This document shows positions 34,109 to 44,047 of a DNA stretch of 64,000 nucleotides, in pieces. Every line of letters begins with the position of its first letter. Position 1 is the stretch's first letter. Under the pieces are notes generated by a model. That model saw nothing but the letters and a program-made list of their open reading frames with translations, did no database searches and was not told where the DNA came from. Both the position numbers and the translations under genes were made by a program. The DNA is from Epiperipatus broadwayi. Its lineage: Eukaryota; Onychophora; Udeonychophora; Euonychophora; Peripatidae. Location: assembly GCA_028023455.1 (NCBI GenBank), contig JAQFVV010012496.1, forward strand, positions 248,001 to 312,000, in the 5' to 3' direction.

Positions 34109-34264
34109 ATTTATCTTTTTTACACATATGTGGTCATGTGTATCAGTTGTATGAGATGGATTGGATAGCTATGGAGAGTTTGAAAATATAATTACATTAA
34201 GTTTAATATAGACAGTACACATGTATTTTATTAAAGCATAATTAAATACATTTTTTCTAATGCC

Positions 34265-35600
34265 TTTATATTGTATTGATAAAGTGCTCACGCCTCATAT
34301 CCATACCATAAATTAGATCAAATAACAGCTATATATATAGTTAACTCAGTGCAGTAGTTATATCTCTAGGATGAAATACCATATCTTTTAACTTTATAAA
34401 TGCAGCTACAGTGCATTGGGACTGTTTTACATCTCGCCATCTAACTCCATCTTTATACTATAAAACTATCAAGATATTTAAATCGATTTACATTTTCAAT
34501 CATCCAAACTGAACCTTGCTGAGAACTTTTATTACATTATTAGCTGATATAGGACTTAAGATTTTTGGACATCTATTATTAAAAAGAGTTTAAATGTTGC
34601 CATTCAAGACATTAAGCACTTTCTGTAGATCATCTCCAAAGTGGCAAAAGTAGCATTATCATCAAATCCAGAATCTAAAAGATAAAATTTATGCTTTTAT
34701 TATTAACTGATCCAAGTTAAGAATTCCACTATCAAGCCTATACACCATATTAATCCCTGCTCCATTAAGCCCACCTATAAACAGTTCCAAAAACCACTGT
34801 CATAAAATTTGGAAACAATATTCAAGGAAATGCATTGTTTAATACCAGTTTTCATTTCAAATAATTTAGATTTTATACCAGTTGTAACCATTACGTTGAA
34901 GCTGTATAATGTAAATAATTTTTAATGGCAAACCAATTAATTTCAAGCAATTCTATAAACTGTTCAAAGAATTGAGTAAAATGCCTTGATCAAACCAATA
35001 CAAGCAATGCAAATAAATACGTTTTGTTTGTGACATGTTTTTTGCATTATCCTGGCAACAAAAAAGCATACCAATAGTGCTTTTTAATTCTCTAAAACCA
35101 CATTAAGTCTCTGGTTACCACTATCTAAGACATACAGCATCTTATTCAACAAAGCTATTGAAAGTACTTTAGTTATAGAGGATATTAATATTCCAAGATA
35201 ATTACTGCAATTATCAGATGTCACAACTTCATGGATCCATATATTCCTAAAAAAAATCCAATATTTTTGAAGCCAATACACCACTATCATATTTTAAAAC
35301 TTCTCCACGTATCTCATCAGGATCTGCAGTCCTACCATTTTCAAGATTACCAAATGCGGTTTTGACTTCACTAAGCTGTCTTTGTGCAAATCTCAATAGG
35401 TAGATAAAACGAATATATCATTAAATGTCATCATCTCAAATCTTATATCATTAAAATACTCCCTCCAACTGTTCAAAATGTCATTGTATCTTATGAAAGA
35501 GTGCCATTTTTGGATTTAAACAAATTATGATACAGTTTTCCAGGTCAATTATTGCTTTGAATAGGTCACTATTGTAGTTTTCCTGCTCAAATTTTTGGGA
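34265..35600 (-). pseudogene. Second LINE family: decayed reverse transcriptase
   Basis: Degenerate minus-strand reading with recognisable blocks in order: ILMRYVEKF / IWIHEVVTSDNCSNYLGILI (near 35330-35190), TKVLSIALLNKMLYVLDS (near 35165-35105), a FICIACIGLIKAFYSI block matching the catalytic FIDLTKAFD (near 35010-34965; the first aspartate codon is lost), TGIKSKLFEMKTGIKQ matching the GVxQG block (near 34880-34830), and VNRFKYL (near 34500-34470). Stops and frameshifts are frequent and no catalytic xADD motif is readable. The arrangement matches non-LTR retrotransposons distinct from the RTE-like family. The clade is not assigned. Confidence 0.65.
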
Positions 35601-35900
35601 TAAGCATTTAGCCCAGTGTTGAAAATTTTTTGCTACTATATTTTATACTGGTTTATATTTGTCATATCATGATGATAGGTACAAAAGTCATTGACTATTA
35701 AATAACTATCTTTGTTATCCTGTTATTTGATTTGCTGATAAACATTTTAAGCAGAATTGAACATTTTTCAATTATATTTTGTACACAGTTGAAAACAAAA
35801 ATTGTTACCTTAACAATAATCATTACACTAATCTGATTTTTAAACCACTAAACATCACATGATCATCATCCTTTATGCGTACACAAGCTGTTTACTCAGA
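35600..35900. other. AT-rich stretch without recognisable genes
   Basis: Nothing supported is visible. Confidence 0.5.
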
Positions 35901-36000
35901 AGCAAAATTCTCCATACAGTAGCGCCACTCAGTGCTTGCTAAAATAATCAATGGATATAGGAATGTTTTTGCATAAAATTCCTATTTAGTGCCTACTCAT

Positions 36001-36050
36001 CCAATATCCTTAGACTAGTATCTAGCTTGTGGCTTCCATCAGTGAAGTGC
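36001..36050 (-). ncRNA. Hammerhead ribozyme motif beta, broken core
   Basis: The minus strand reads CTGATGG and GATAC in place of CTGATGA and GAAAC. Confidence 0.5.
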
Positions 36051-36059
36051 AGTGCTCTC

Positions 36060-36118
36060 ATATCCAAAGCTCCTCACTGATGAAGGCCACAGACCAGAAA
36101 CTAGCTGAAGAATATTGG
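36060..36118 (+). ncRNA. Hammerhead ribozyme motif beta, cleavage site damaged
   Basis: CTGATGA and GAAAC are intact with helix II GGC(CACAGA)CC. The GTC cleavage triplet has lost its T (ACTAGCTG). Confidence 0.55.
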
Positions 36119-36217
36119 AGGAGGAGACACTAAAAAAAGATTTTATGCAAAAACTTTCATGCATCCATTGATTATTCTGGTTTGCACTGAGTAGCCCTTA
36201 CTGTATGAAGAGTTTTG

Positions 36218-36570
36218 ACTCCATGTGACCTGATTTTTATTAACTCAACTTTATTTATAAATAAGTTTTTCTGTCTGAATTGAACCTGAAAATTTGATAG
36301 CGGCCACCGAACTGATCAATCATTACAAAACACTAGCTTTGTTTTTTTTTGCTTTGAGCATAGATGTTGAGTATGAAATTGCAAACTTTTTCTTTGTATT
36401 TTACATCCAAATGAAAAATATTTATTACAGGTATTCACATACCATATGAACACTCACACAATGTTAAAATTTTATAACAATTTAACTTATTTATAAACAA
36501 GTACATTAGAAAAAATGTCTTTGGTTACATTTTCTATATGCTTGATAGCTGACCTATCATCATGCAATAT
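36218..36570. other. AT-rich stretch without recognisable genes
   Basis: Nothing supported is visible. Confidence 0.5.
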
Positions 36571-36712
36571 TTTTTTTGAATGTGTCAAAGCATCAGCCAG
36601 GAAGCAAACCCCAGGCCAACTGCTTGTAAAGCAGTTGCACTAACAGGAAGCAAACCCTGGGACAACTGCTTGTATGGGAGCTGTATTAACCACTGGGCCA
36701 ACAATGCTTAAC
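36571..36712 (-). repeat. tRNA-derived SINE, family 1, with internal duplication
   Basis: Minus strand: TTGGCCCAGTGGTTAATACAG (A box), CAGGGTTTGCTTCCTG (B box), then a duplicate of the half GCAACTGCTT...GGGTTTGCTTCCTGG, then GATGCTTTGACACATTC and an A run. Confidence 0.7.
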
Positions 36713-36795
36713 TACTGCAATATTTTGGATTGATCGAAATATCTAAATAGCACAACATAATTTTAAATATAGATAGAATAAAATATGCTCTTAGA

Positions 36796-36900
36796 TCAGT
36801 ATTTCTCAAACGTTTGTAGGTTGAGACCGATTTCCAAAAAACGATAATTTTTCAGGATCCACTCGTTTGTAATACATATTTTAAAGAGGAAAGAAATGAA
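36796..36900 (+). repeat. hAT-like terminal fragment
   Basis: CAGTATTTCTCAAACGTTTG followed by GGTTGAGACC resembles the CAGTGTTTCTCAACC ends common in animal hAT elements. No matching right end or transposase is found. Confidence 0.35.
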
Positions 36901-37294
36901 TAAAAAATTACATTTTATACTTCTAAGTTTTTTATTTAATTCACTATACACATTTCTTGATTATTAGATACATAATGAGAATTGGCAGGATGTCTTAGTC
37001 AGTTAGTGTGTTAGTCCAGGTGTCACCAATCAAGCCAGGAATATCTCAAGAAGAGAGGAGAATATACCACTTGAAATGTTGTGTATTTGGAATATTTAAA
37101 TAAACTTAATATTTTCTAAAGACATTCAACACTTAATCTTAGATGTAATAACTAAAACACAGGCTTATTCTATACCTGTGTCTATATATGTAATATATAG
37201 GATATATGAGCACAGACTTTCAGATGACCCATCACTCTCCACTTTATCTAATAACACTGATTCACTCAAGCACATATATGCTGGAAAGATAAAT

Positions 37295-37349
37295 AATCAC
37301 TAATATACGTATTTCATGCTAAACCAGCAATCATCAGTTGGTCCAGATT
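37295..37349 (-). ncRNA. Hammerhead ribozyme motif alpha, core intact
   Basis: The minus strand reads CTGATGA, TTGCT(GGTTT)AGCAT, GAAA, perfect palindromic helix III ATACGTAT, A, TTAG. Outer stem AATC/GATT. Confidence 0.78.
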
Positions 37350-37790
37350 ATCATCTCCCACACATATATACTATAAGTGTTCAGATATATATTAAGATAG
37401 ACAATCTTCATACTTTAATGGACAGGCTCCAATCTACTACGCACTCCAACTCTTCAACTGCCCATCCAATTGAAAATCTGATGATGGAATACTCGAAGGC
37501 CACCCTGAGGCCGAGATTCTTGTCACACCCATGTTGAACTAAGGTCAACCTGAACCCCACATGTACAGGACATAATCCATTTAATACATGTGCAAGGATG
37601 GTCAGACATGGGTGTGACAAGAATCTCAGCCTCAGGGTGGCCTTTGAGTATTCCATCATCAGATTTTCAATTAGATGGGCAGTTGAAGAGTTGGAGTGTG
37701 TAGTAGATTGGAGCCTGTCCATTAAAGTATGAAGATTGTCTATATTAATATATATCTGAGCACTTATAGTATATATGTGTGGGAGATGAT

Positions 37791-37845
37791 AATCTAGACC
37801 AACTGATGATTGCTGTTTTAGCATGAAATACGTGTATTGGTGATT
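37791..37845 (+). ncRNA. Hammerhead ribozyme motif alpha, core intact
   Basis: CTGATGA, TTGCT(GTTTT)AGCAT, GAAA, helix III ATACGTGT, A, TTGG; outer AATC/GATT. Confidence 0.75.
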
Positions 37846-38263
37846 TATTTATCTTTTCAGCATATATGTGCTTGAGTGTATCAGTGTTATTAGATAAGGT
37901 GGAGAGTGATGGGTCATCTGAAAGTCTGTGCTCATATACCCTATATATTACATATTTAGACACAATTATAGAATAAGCCTGTGTTTTAGTTATTACATTG
38001 TAGAGATATCTGCCCATCCTTGCATATATATTAAATGGATTATGTCCTTTACATGTGGGGTTCAGAATTACCTTAGGTCAACATGGATGTGACAAGAATC
38101 TCAGCCTCAGGGTGGCCTTCGAGTATTCCATCATCAGATTTTCAATTGGATGGGCAGTTGAAGAGTTGGAGTGTGTAGTAGATTGGAGCCTGTCCATTAA
38201 AGTATGAAGATTGTCTATCTTAATATATATCTGAGCACTTATAGTATATATGTGTGGGAGATG

Positions 38264-38320
38264 ATAATCTGGACCAACTGATGATTGCTGGTTTAGCATG
38301 AAATACGTATATTGGTGATT
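38264..38320 (+). ncRNA. Hammerhead ribozyme motif alpha, best-preserved copy
   Basis: Core CTGATGA at 38278-38284, helix II TTGCT/AGCAT (4 pairs) with GGTTT loop at 38285-38299, GAAA at 38300-38303, helix III A-TACGTA-T (38303-38310, perfect palindrome), predicted cleavage after A38311. Helix I CCAA (38274-38277) with TTGG (38312-38315), internal loop GGA/T, then AATC with GATT. This is the full type I layout with a minimal helix III. Such short helix III ribozymes are known to work best as RNA dimers. Confidence 0.82.
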
Positions 38321-38430
38321 ATTTATCTTTTCATCATATATGTGCTTGAGAGTATCAGTGTTATTAGATAAAGTGTAGAGTGATGGGTCATCTGAAAGTC
38401 TGTGCTCATATACCCTATATATTAATCTTA

Positions 38431-38695
38431 GATAATGGAAACAGTCCAACATATACATACAATATAAAGATATATGTGAACTATGGGCATTAGTTGTCAT
38501 AATCTTCCATTTTTAATAACATATACAATACTTTCATGTTTAATAATTAGTGCATCCACACTTTGGGCATCTCTGATGTAGACAGCTGTAAAGTTAATAA
38601 ATGAATGAGAATTTAATAATGATTATCTTTTTTATTTGTGGACCATAAGTTTAAACTTGATATATACTAATGATTTTCTCTTCCATAAAGCTGAA
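38431..38695. other. AT-rich stretch without recognisable genes
   Basis: Nothing supported is visible. Confidence 0.5.
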
Positions 38696-38696
38696 T

Positions 38697-39303
38697 TTAA
38701 TATCTAATATCTTATTGGAGTGCTTTTGGTAGAAATGAATTAATATTAAAAGGAAAGAATCCTATGTGTTTGAAAAGGAAAGGTTTTAATAAATGTGTGT
38801 TACCAATCCTTGTTTGTGGATCTGAGACTTGGCCACTAAACAGAAAAGCAATGCAGAGACTTCAGATCACTCAATGAAGTATGGAGAGATGCATGTTAAG
38901 AGTAACAAGAAGAGATAGAAAAGTAAATACATGAATGAGAGAACAAACAGGTGTAACTGACACCCTTGAATGAATTGACATACTGAAGCAGAATTGGGCT
39001 GGACATTGTTGGAAGAGATGATAGTAGATGGACAAACTGAATTCCAAGAGATTGCAAAAGAACTAAAAAGTGACCACATGTGAGATGGATGGAGAGATGA
39101 TAATAGATGGACAGTTAAAATATCAAACTGAATTCCAAGAGATTATAAAAGGTCTAAAAAAAGACCACATGTGAGATGGATGGATGAAATAAGGAAATGT
39201 GTTGAAGTGATGTGAAGAGAGGCTGAAGATCAGAGATGATGATTGAACCTGGAGAGACCAACATCTTACAGGGATCGATAATGATTAAAAATGATGATGA
39301 TGA
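38697..39303 (+). pseudogene. RTE-like LINE 3' fragment with internal duplication
   Basis: Decayed C-terminal end: GRNELILKG, PMCLKRK, a VLPILVCGSETW-like block, RRDRK and the tail ending GATGATGATGA. A segment of about 85 bp (from GATAGTAGATGGACA to GTGAGATGGATGG) is duplicated in tandem at about 39020-39183. Confidence 0.75.
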
Positions 39304-39770
39304 ATATCTTATTAAATTTTATATTATTAAACTCATTGCAATTTTAATTACAAAACAATTAAGAGAAAATCAATTGTGAAATGTATTACATATTATCTTC
39401 AAGAATGTTTAAAAAAACAATAACAAAACAATTAGTTAACTATAAATGCAGTAGTTATAGATGTATTTATAGTGCAAAAAAATAAAACTTTTTTTAATTA
39501 CTATTTTATTAAAAAAAAACAAAAAAAAAAAAACAAAGAGAATTAACAAAAGAATCTGTCATAACAAATTTGATGGCGGTATTTTCAGATTATTTTTTAG
39601 CTTTTTAAAAGATATTATCGCTATCTACTTCATGTTTTCATAAGTCGGTACGGTTTTTTTTTTTTTTAATTTGATTAAGTTAATTGTTTTACATTTAAAA
39701 TCAAAAGAGTAGTGTAAAAAAGACAAACGTAAATAAGAATTACAATAAAAAAATACTAATGCTTTATTAC
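39304..39770. other. AT-rich stretch with A/T homopolymers
   Basis: A-runs at 39509-39540 and a T-run at 39655-39668; no gene is seen. Confidence 0.5.
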
Positions 39771-39860
39771 TTGGGAGTTCATAAGAAATTCGAGCGCTAG
39801 AATCGAACCTAGGATATCCCGATCCCAAACAGGACGCTCCACCAATTTCACCAAATCACA
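39771..39860 (-). repeat. tRNA-derived SINE, family 2
   Basis: Minus strand: GGTGAAATTGGTGGAGCGTC (A box), CCTAGGTTCGATTCTAGCG (B box/T arm), then CTCGAATTTCTTATGAACTCC. The tail matches 19745-19862. Confidence 0.7.
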
Positions 39861-40063
39861 CAACTATACAATACACATTTTAATGAAGTTTAATGAGTAT
39901 ATATATGTGTGTAACCGTTAACTGTCATAAACATAATTTTTACACCTCCTTACATAAAATTTTTCAATCTAAATTTATTTTCAGTATTATTGTATATCTG
40001 AGGTGACACGTTTCTTCACTATAATAGAGGACAGGTCTACCACTTACAATATATACAGCCAAT

Positions 40064-40225
40064 ATATCATCATCATCAACCACTATCAATCTACTGCAGA
40101 TGAAGGTCTCTCCAAGTTCGATCCATCTTTTCCGATCTCTAGCCTATCTCCTCCACATCACTTCTGCATAATTTCTTATTTCATCTATCCATTTCACATG
40201 TGGTCACCTTCTGGGTCTTTTTAAA
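40064..40225 (-). pseudogene. RTE-like LINE, extreme 3' fragment
   Basis: Starts with the inverted (TGATGA) tail, then CCACTATCAATCTACTGCAG...AAGGTCTCTCCAAG, the standard 3' end of this LINE family. Only about 160 bp remains. Confidence 0.8.
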
Positions 40226-40323
40226 TTACAATAGAATTATAATAAATCATTGTATTCATCAAATACATTGCCTATAGTTGAATTGCTCTAATCAGCTTTA
40301 TGAATTTTGTTATGGATAATATT

Positions 40324-40375
<52 letters not shown>

Positions 40376-40507
40376 TCAATACCCTCAGTCAAAATTATTC
40401 ATAACAAAATTCATACATATAATAATAAGTTGATTAGAGCGATTCAGCTATAGACAATTTATTTGATAAACACAATGATTTATTATAATTCTACTATAAT
40501 TTAAATA
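40215..40507. repeat. Fold-back repeat with (TA)n centre
   Basis: Left arm TATAATAAATCATTGTATTC, GCTCTAATCAGCTTTATGAA and TTTTGTTATG. The right arm is the inverse around a 45-bp (TA)n tract at about 40327-40372. Such an arrangement could extrude a cruciform. Confidence 0.8.
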
Positions 40508-40589
40508 GATAGGCTAATATAATAATTATTTAAATGTACACAAATTGATTTAGTCTACAAGTTTACAAATATTAAAAAAGTCTGGTACT

Positions 40590-41285
40590 TAATTCTGTAA
40601 TCCAAGTTTGCCAGCCATGTTTTTTTTAATTATCCAATTTCAGGGGCATACAAGTAGTCAGCTTTTTTTTTGGTTATTATTATTGGAAAAAATAAAAAAA
40701 AATATACAAAAAAAAACGTACAATAAATTGTAATTAATTAATATAAATTTAATTGTTTAAACTGCAGTAAATATAATTTTCACAGGCGTACTTTTAAGAA
40801 CAAAAAGTGACAATTACGGGTTATTCATAATATATTTATAATGCATTTAGTGCTATTTTTTAAAGTTAATAGGAATTTGTAATTAATTTGTTGATATTTT
40901 TTAATATTAACAAGTAATACATTCATTAAAATAATATAGAAAAAAATTATAAATAAATTGTGTTTGTCCCTGAAAATGGATAATTAAAAAACATGGCTGC
41001 CAATCATGGGTTACAGAATAAGTATCAAAGTCTTAAAATTTGTATTTTTCAGTTACCAGAATTGTTTTTTTTGACATTTCCAGTAAAATGTAACAGGAAT
41101 ACTTTTCATTAAAATAATATTGAAAAAAAAATATAAATAAATTTTGTATGCCCCTGAAAATGGATAATGAAAAAACATGGCTGCCAAACATGGGTTACAG
41201 AATAAGTATCAAAGTTTTATGATTTGTATTTTTCAGTTACCAGGATTTTTTTTACCTTTCCAGAAAAACATAGTAACACTATAAA
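40590..41285. repeat. Three copies of a repeat with CATGGCTGCCAA core
   Basis: CCCTGAAAATGGATAAT, ACATGGCTGCCAA and GTTACAGAATAAGTATCAAAG occur at 40968-41035 and 41152-41215 (offset 184 bp). A shorter inverted copy (GCCAGCCATG...ATTATCCAATTTCAGGGGC) lies at 40608-40650. No coding potential is visible. Confidence 0.75.
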
Positions 41286-42489
41286 AAAAATAGAGTCATA
41301 TATCACATGAGTCCACTTCTTTTTTAAGCTTGCAGGATATAAACAAAGAGCATTTAAAATATCTCTATCTGAAAACCCCCCCCCCATCCCCTGAGTAATG
41401 GTTTCATGCTTTTGGTACTCCTCAGAGAGGCAATAGGGTAGCTTCAGACACTAGATCTATAAACACCAACCCAAAGCCAGCATTTACCTAAGAGTTGAGT
41501 ATTTAGTAGAAAATCTGAAGTTTTCAGATACCTAACTATCTTCAAACACAGCTATCTAACTCAAATAGTTTTTCTTTAAAAGACAAATAAAAAGCTCTCT
41601 ACACTTTTAGAGTATTCTATTTTATTTTATATTATTTTTGTTTCTCAAATTAATCCATTTTTATTTAACTGTAGCATTTTCTTAACTGATAAAATTTATA
41701 TCTTACTCCCCAGACAAATTAAAATGATCATAACATATAAAAAGGAGAAATTAAATAATAAATAAATATAGTTAGATCTTCAAATAAGACTATAAGTTTG
41801 CAATTCATTTTTTTATAATGTCTCATCTTGTTCATGGAATCATGCTACGATATGACATCATGTAAAGAACAGACTACATTGTGAATTATAAGCAAAAACA
41901 TTCATTATTAAATTTTCTTTCAAACACTATTTTTATATTCCATGACCATAATCACATGTAAGCAAGAGATAATAAGTCATCTGAGATGAAAACCAGAACA
42001 TAATAATCTACATTATCAAGCAATGGCAAGCAGAATGAGATTGAAACTAGGATTATAAAATACCAATTTATATTTTCAATTCACCCCCAAACCATAAATT
42101 CATATCCATAAAATTCATTTAAATGATTAATAACCATTCCAGGTAAGATTTTATCCCATTTTGTACCAATGTGAGGATGAAGTTGAAAAGTGTCATCATA
42201 AAAATATAAAATGGCAGTGGTGATTAAATTCTTTTCTTCTTATAACAACCCATTGGTCATATTCAGAAGGAAGGATATATCTATAATGCCATCTCTGTAT
42301 GCTCATCATCTCAATAAGATTATCCTATATGAATAAAGCAAGCAGAATTTAGGCTAGGAAAAAAGCTACTTTGAGTGTTTTATCTTTAATAATTCACATT
42401 GAAATAGGCTTTTAAAATAAGTTACAAATTTGAACTATCTTTACTAATCTAGCTTCAACTTAGGATTCATCTTTTTTGTCTTTCAGAAG
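41286..42489. other. AT-rich stretch without supported genes
   Basis: Only a C9 run near 41377 stands out. The region may be the decayed upstream part of the LINE that follows. Confidence 0.45.
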
Positions 42490-43215
42490 TTTATAAAAAT
42501 TCTTAAACATATAAATCTACCAGTTTACTTATAAGAATACTCTCTCAATTCATTCCTACTTTGTTTAATATATTCATCAATAATATTTTAAATGGAGAAT
42601 ACAGAAACATAATGTATTCTGATGACATTCCATTGAGACCACAAAAGAAATCCTTTTCAGAAATAGAAAATCCTCACCATAAAGATATATAAAGTTTAGA
42701 AATCTTTTTTGAAGATTGCAGTCTTATTTCTAATCCAACTAAGATCAGATTCCTTTGACACCACAAAAGAGATTTCCAGAAATAGAAAATCTCATCATAA
42801 AGATATAAAAAGTTATAAAAATCTTTTTGGAAGATTGCATTCTTATTCCTAATCCAACAAAAACTTATTCCTTTGACACCACAAAGGATATCCTTTCCAG
42901 AAATAGAAAATTTCACCATAAAGATATAAAAATATTTGGAAATCTTTTTGAAGATTGCATGCTTATTTCTATTCCAGACTGGGCATTCAACTTTTCACCT
43001 AAACAACAGAGAAACATCTTACCACCTGAAAATATTTTTTGTAGCAGTAGGCTAAATATTAGATTCTTAACACTGTTTAGAGGAAATCTTAGATCATGGT
43101 CTAACTTCTTTTTCTAATGTATTTAAGATTAGATTAAAAACAATTTTTAGAAATAACATCCTTAAAATTCTGGATGACACTAGTTGATATTGTGATGCAT
43201 GTATTTGATGGGCAA
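42490..43215 (+). pseudogene. Third LINE family: decayed reverse transcriptase with 120-bp triplication
   Basis: 42531-42640 reads LSQFIPTLFNIFINNIL...MYSDDIPL, matching the reverse-transcriptase blocks LSPxLFNxxINDI and the catalytic YADD (here YSDD). Next comes an ISNPTKT block (matches INPxKT) present three times because a segment of about 120 bp is tandemly repeated (about 42657-42975). Then LRLKTIFRNNILKILDDTS (near 43120-43180) resembles the conserved block after the palm in Jockey/CR1-like elements. Frameshifts separate the parts, and clade placement is inferred. Confidence 0.65.
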
Positions 43216-44045
43216 GCTCCTAAGTGTCCCCATGTTCTACTGGAAAATGTGCCACTGAAGGAAGAATGTCCATAATAAACTTGTGAATACTCATTTATAT
43301 ATTTCCATGAAAAATATTATTGGAGTATTTAGGTCTATGTTTTGGCACTGACCTCCTCTTCTTTTAGAAGAGATCTTATCTCATAGATAATATTAAAAAA
43401 ACTATTAATGATCAATGAATTTTACTAGTCAACATCAGATTGTAATTCAATTTAAAAGATAATAATATCTCCTTACTAGCATTTTGTACTATAATATGAT
43501 GTGAAGATACTCTCAATCCAGATAAAAGTTAAAGATTTTGAGAAAATAAAATTGACCAGTTGATCATTACATAGATTAACAATTTTTAATATTAGCATGA
43601 AGTAAATTTTAATATTTCATAGGTGTTAGTAAGATTATTAAAAGAAATGTATGTAAAATGAATTAATTTAATATATTCACACTCTTATTTCAAGACATTG
43701 AAGAATGGTCTATATAAGTGCATTTAGGTTTGAAAATAAAATAATCATTCTTATTTTCTCAGTCTTTATCTTGTGGCTGGAATGAGAGTATTCTCACATT
43801 TAACATTGCTGATTGAATATTATGGTATGGCACTAGTGAGGAGAAATTATTACTCTGTAAATAGAATTAAGAACATTGAATTTTTCAATAATTCCAAGAT
43901 ATAAAATTCATTATTAAAACTCAAATCAGCCTTTTTCTAGATAGTTAACCACAAATCTGCAAATGAAGAATTTGACATAAAAAAATAGATGGACTTTTTT
44001 ATAATTTTCCAGACAAATTTTCCAGATCTAATAGTAAAGTCATCT
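43216..44045. other. AT-rich stretch without recognisable genes
   Basis: Possibly more of the decayed LINE 3' end. Nothing can be called. Confidence 0.45.
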
Positions 44046-44047
44046 GG

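Larger units (their letters stand above)
32895..34205. repeat. HHR-alpha giant palindrome: mirrored dimers
   Basis: Two arms of about 650 bp (32895-33545 and 33567-34205) mirror each other around about 33556. Each arm holds two same-strand alpha units, so the ribozymes sit at 33002 and 33483 (minus) and at 33576 and 34054 (plus). Spacing within an arm is 481 and 478 bp. Shared landmarks are GACTTGAACTC/GAGTTCAAGTC, TACATTAAGTTTA, CTTAAGGTCAACATGG and ATTAAAGTTTGAAGAT. There is no coding content. The structure is a retrozyme-like dimer plus its inverse. Confidence 0.85.
35902..36217. repeat. HHR-beta fold-back element
   Basis: The left arm starts AGCAAAATTCTCCATACAGTA and the right arm ends ACTGTATGAAGAGTTTTGACTC. 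Both arms contain the GCATAAAAT block, the ribozyme region and CAATGGATATAGG / CATCCATTGATTATTCTGG. Confidence 0.85.
37150..38430. repeat. HHR-alpha element: inverted unit plus tandem dimer
   Basis: A minus-strand unit (37150-37575) mirrors a plus-strand unit (about 37590-38000), followed by a further plus-strand unit to about 38430. Landmarks are CAGACTTTCAGATGACCCATC / GATGGGTCATCTGAAAGTC, GAATCTCAGCCTCAGGGTGGC and CCATTAAAGTATGAAGATTG. The plus-strand ribozymes at 37791 and 38264 are about 475 bp apart. Long antisense-looking reading frames here (up to 140 codons) follow the repeat and show no domain. Confidence 0.85.

Noticed and set aside
37470-37500. CTGATGATGGAATACTCGAAGG inside alpha units, opposite strand, looks like a hammerhead core
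   Set aside because: There is no helix II pairing between CTGATGA and CGAAG, and GAAA is not followed by a plausible helix III.
37408-37824. 138- and 140-codon reading frames across the alpha elements (also 38078-38500)
   Set aside because: They run through the hammerhead repeats, recur in mirrored copies on either strand, and show no domain or codon bias; they are by-products of the repeat.
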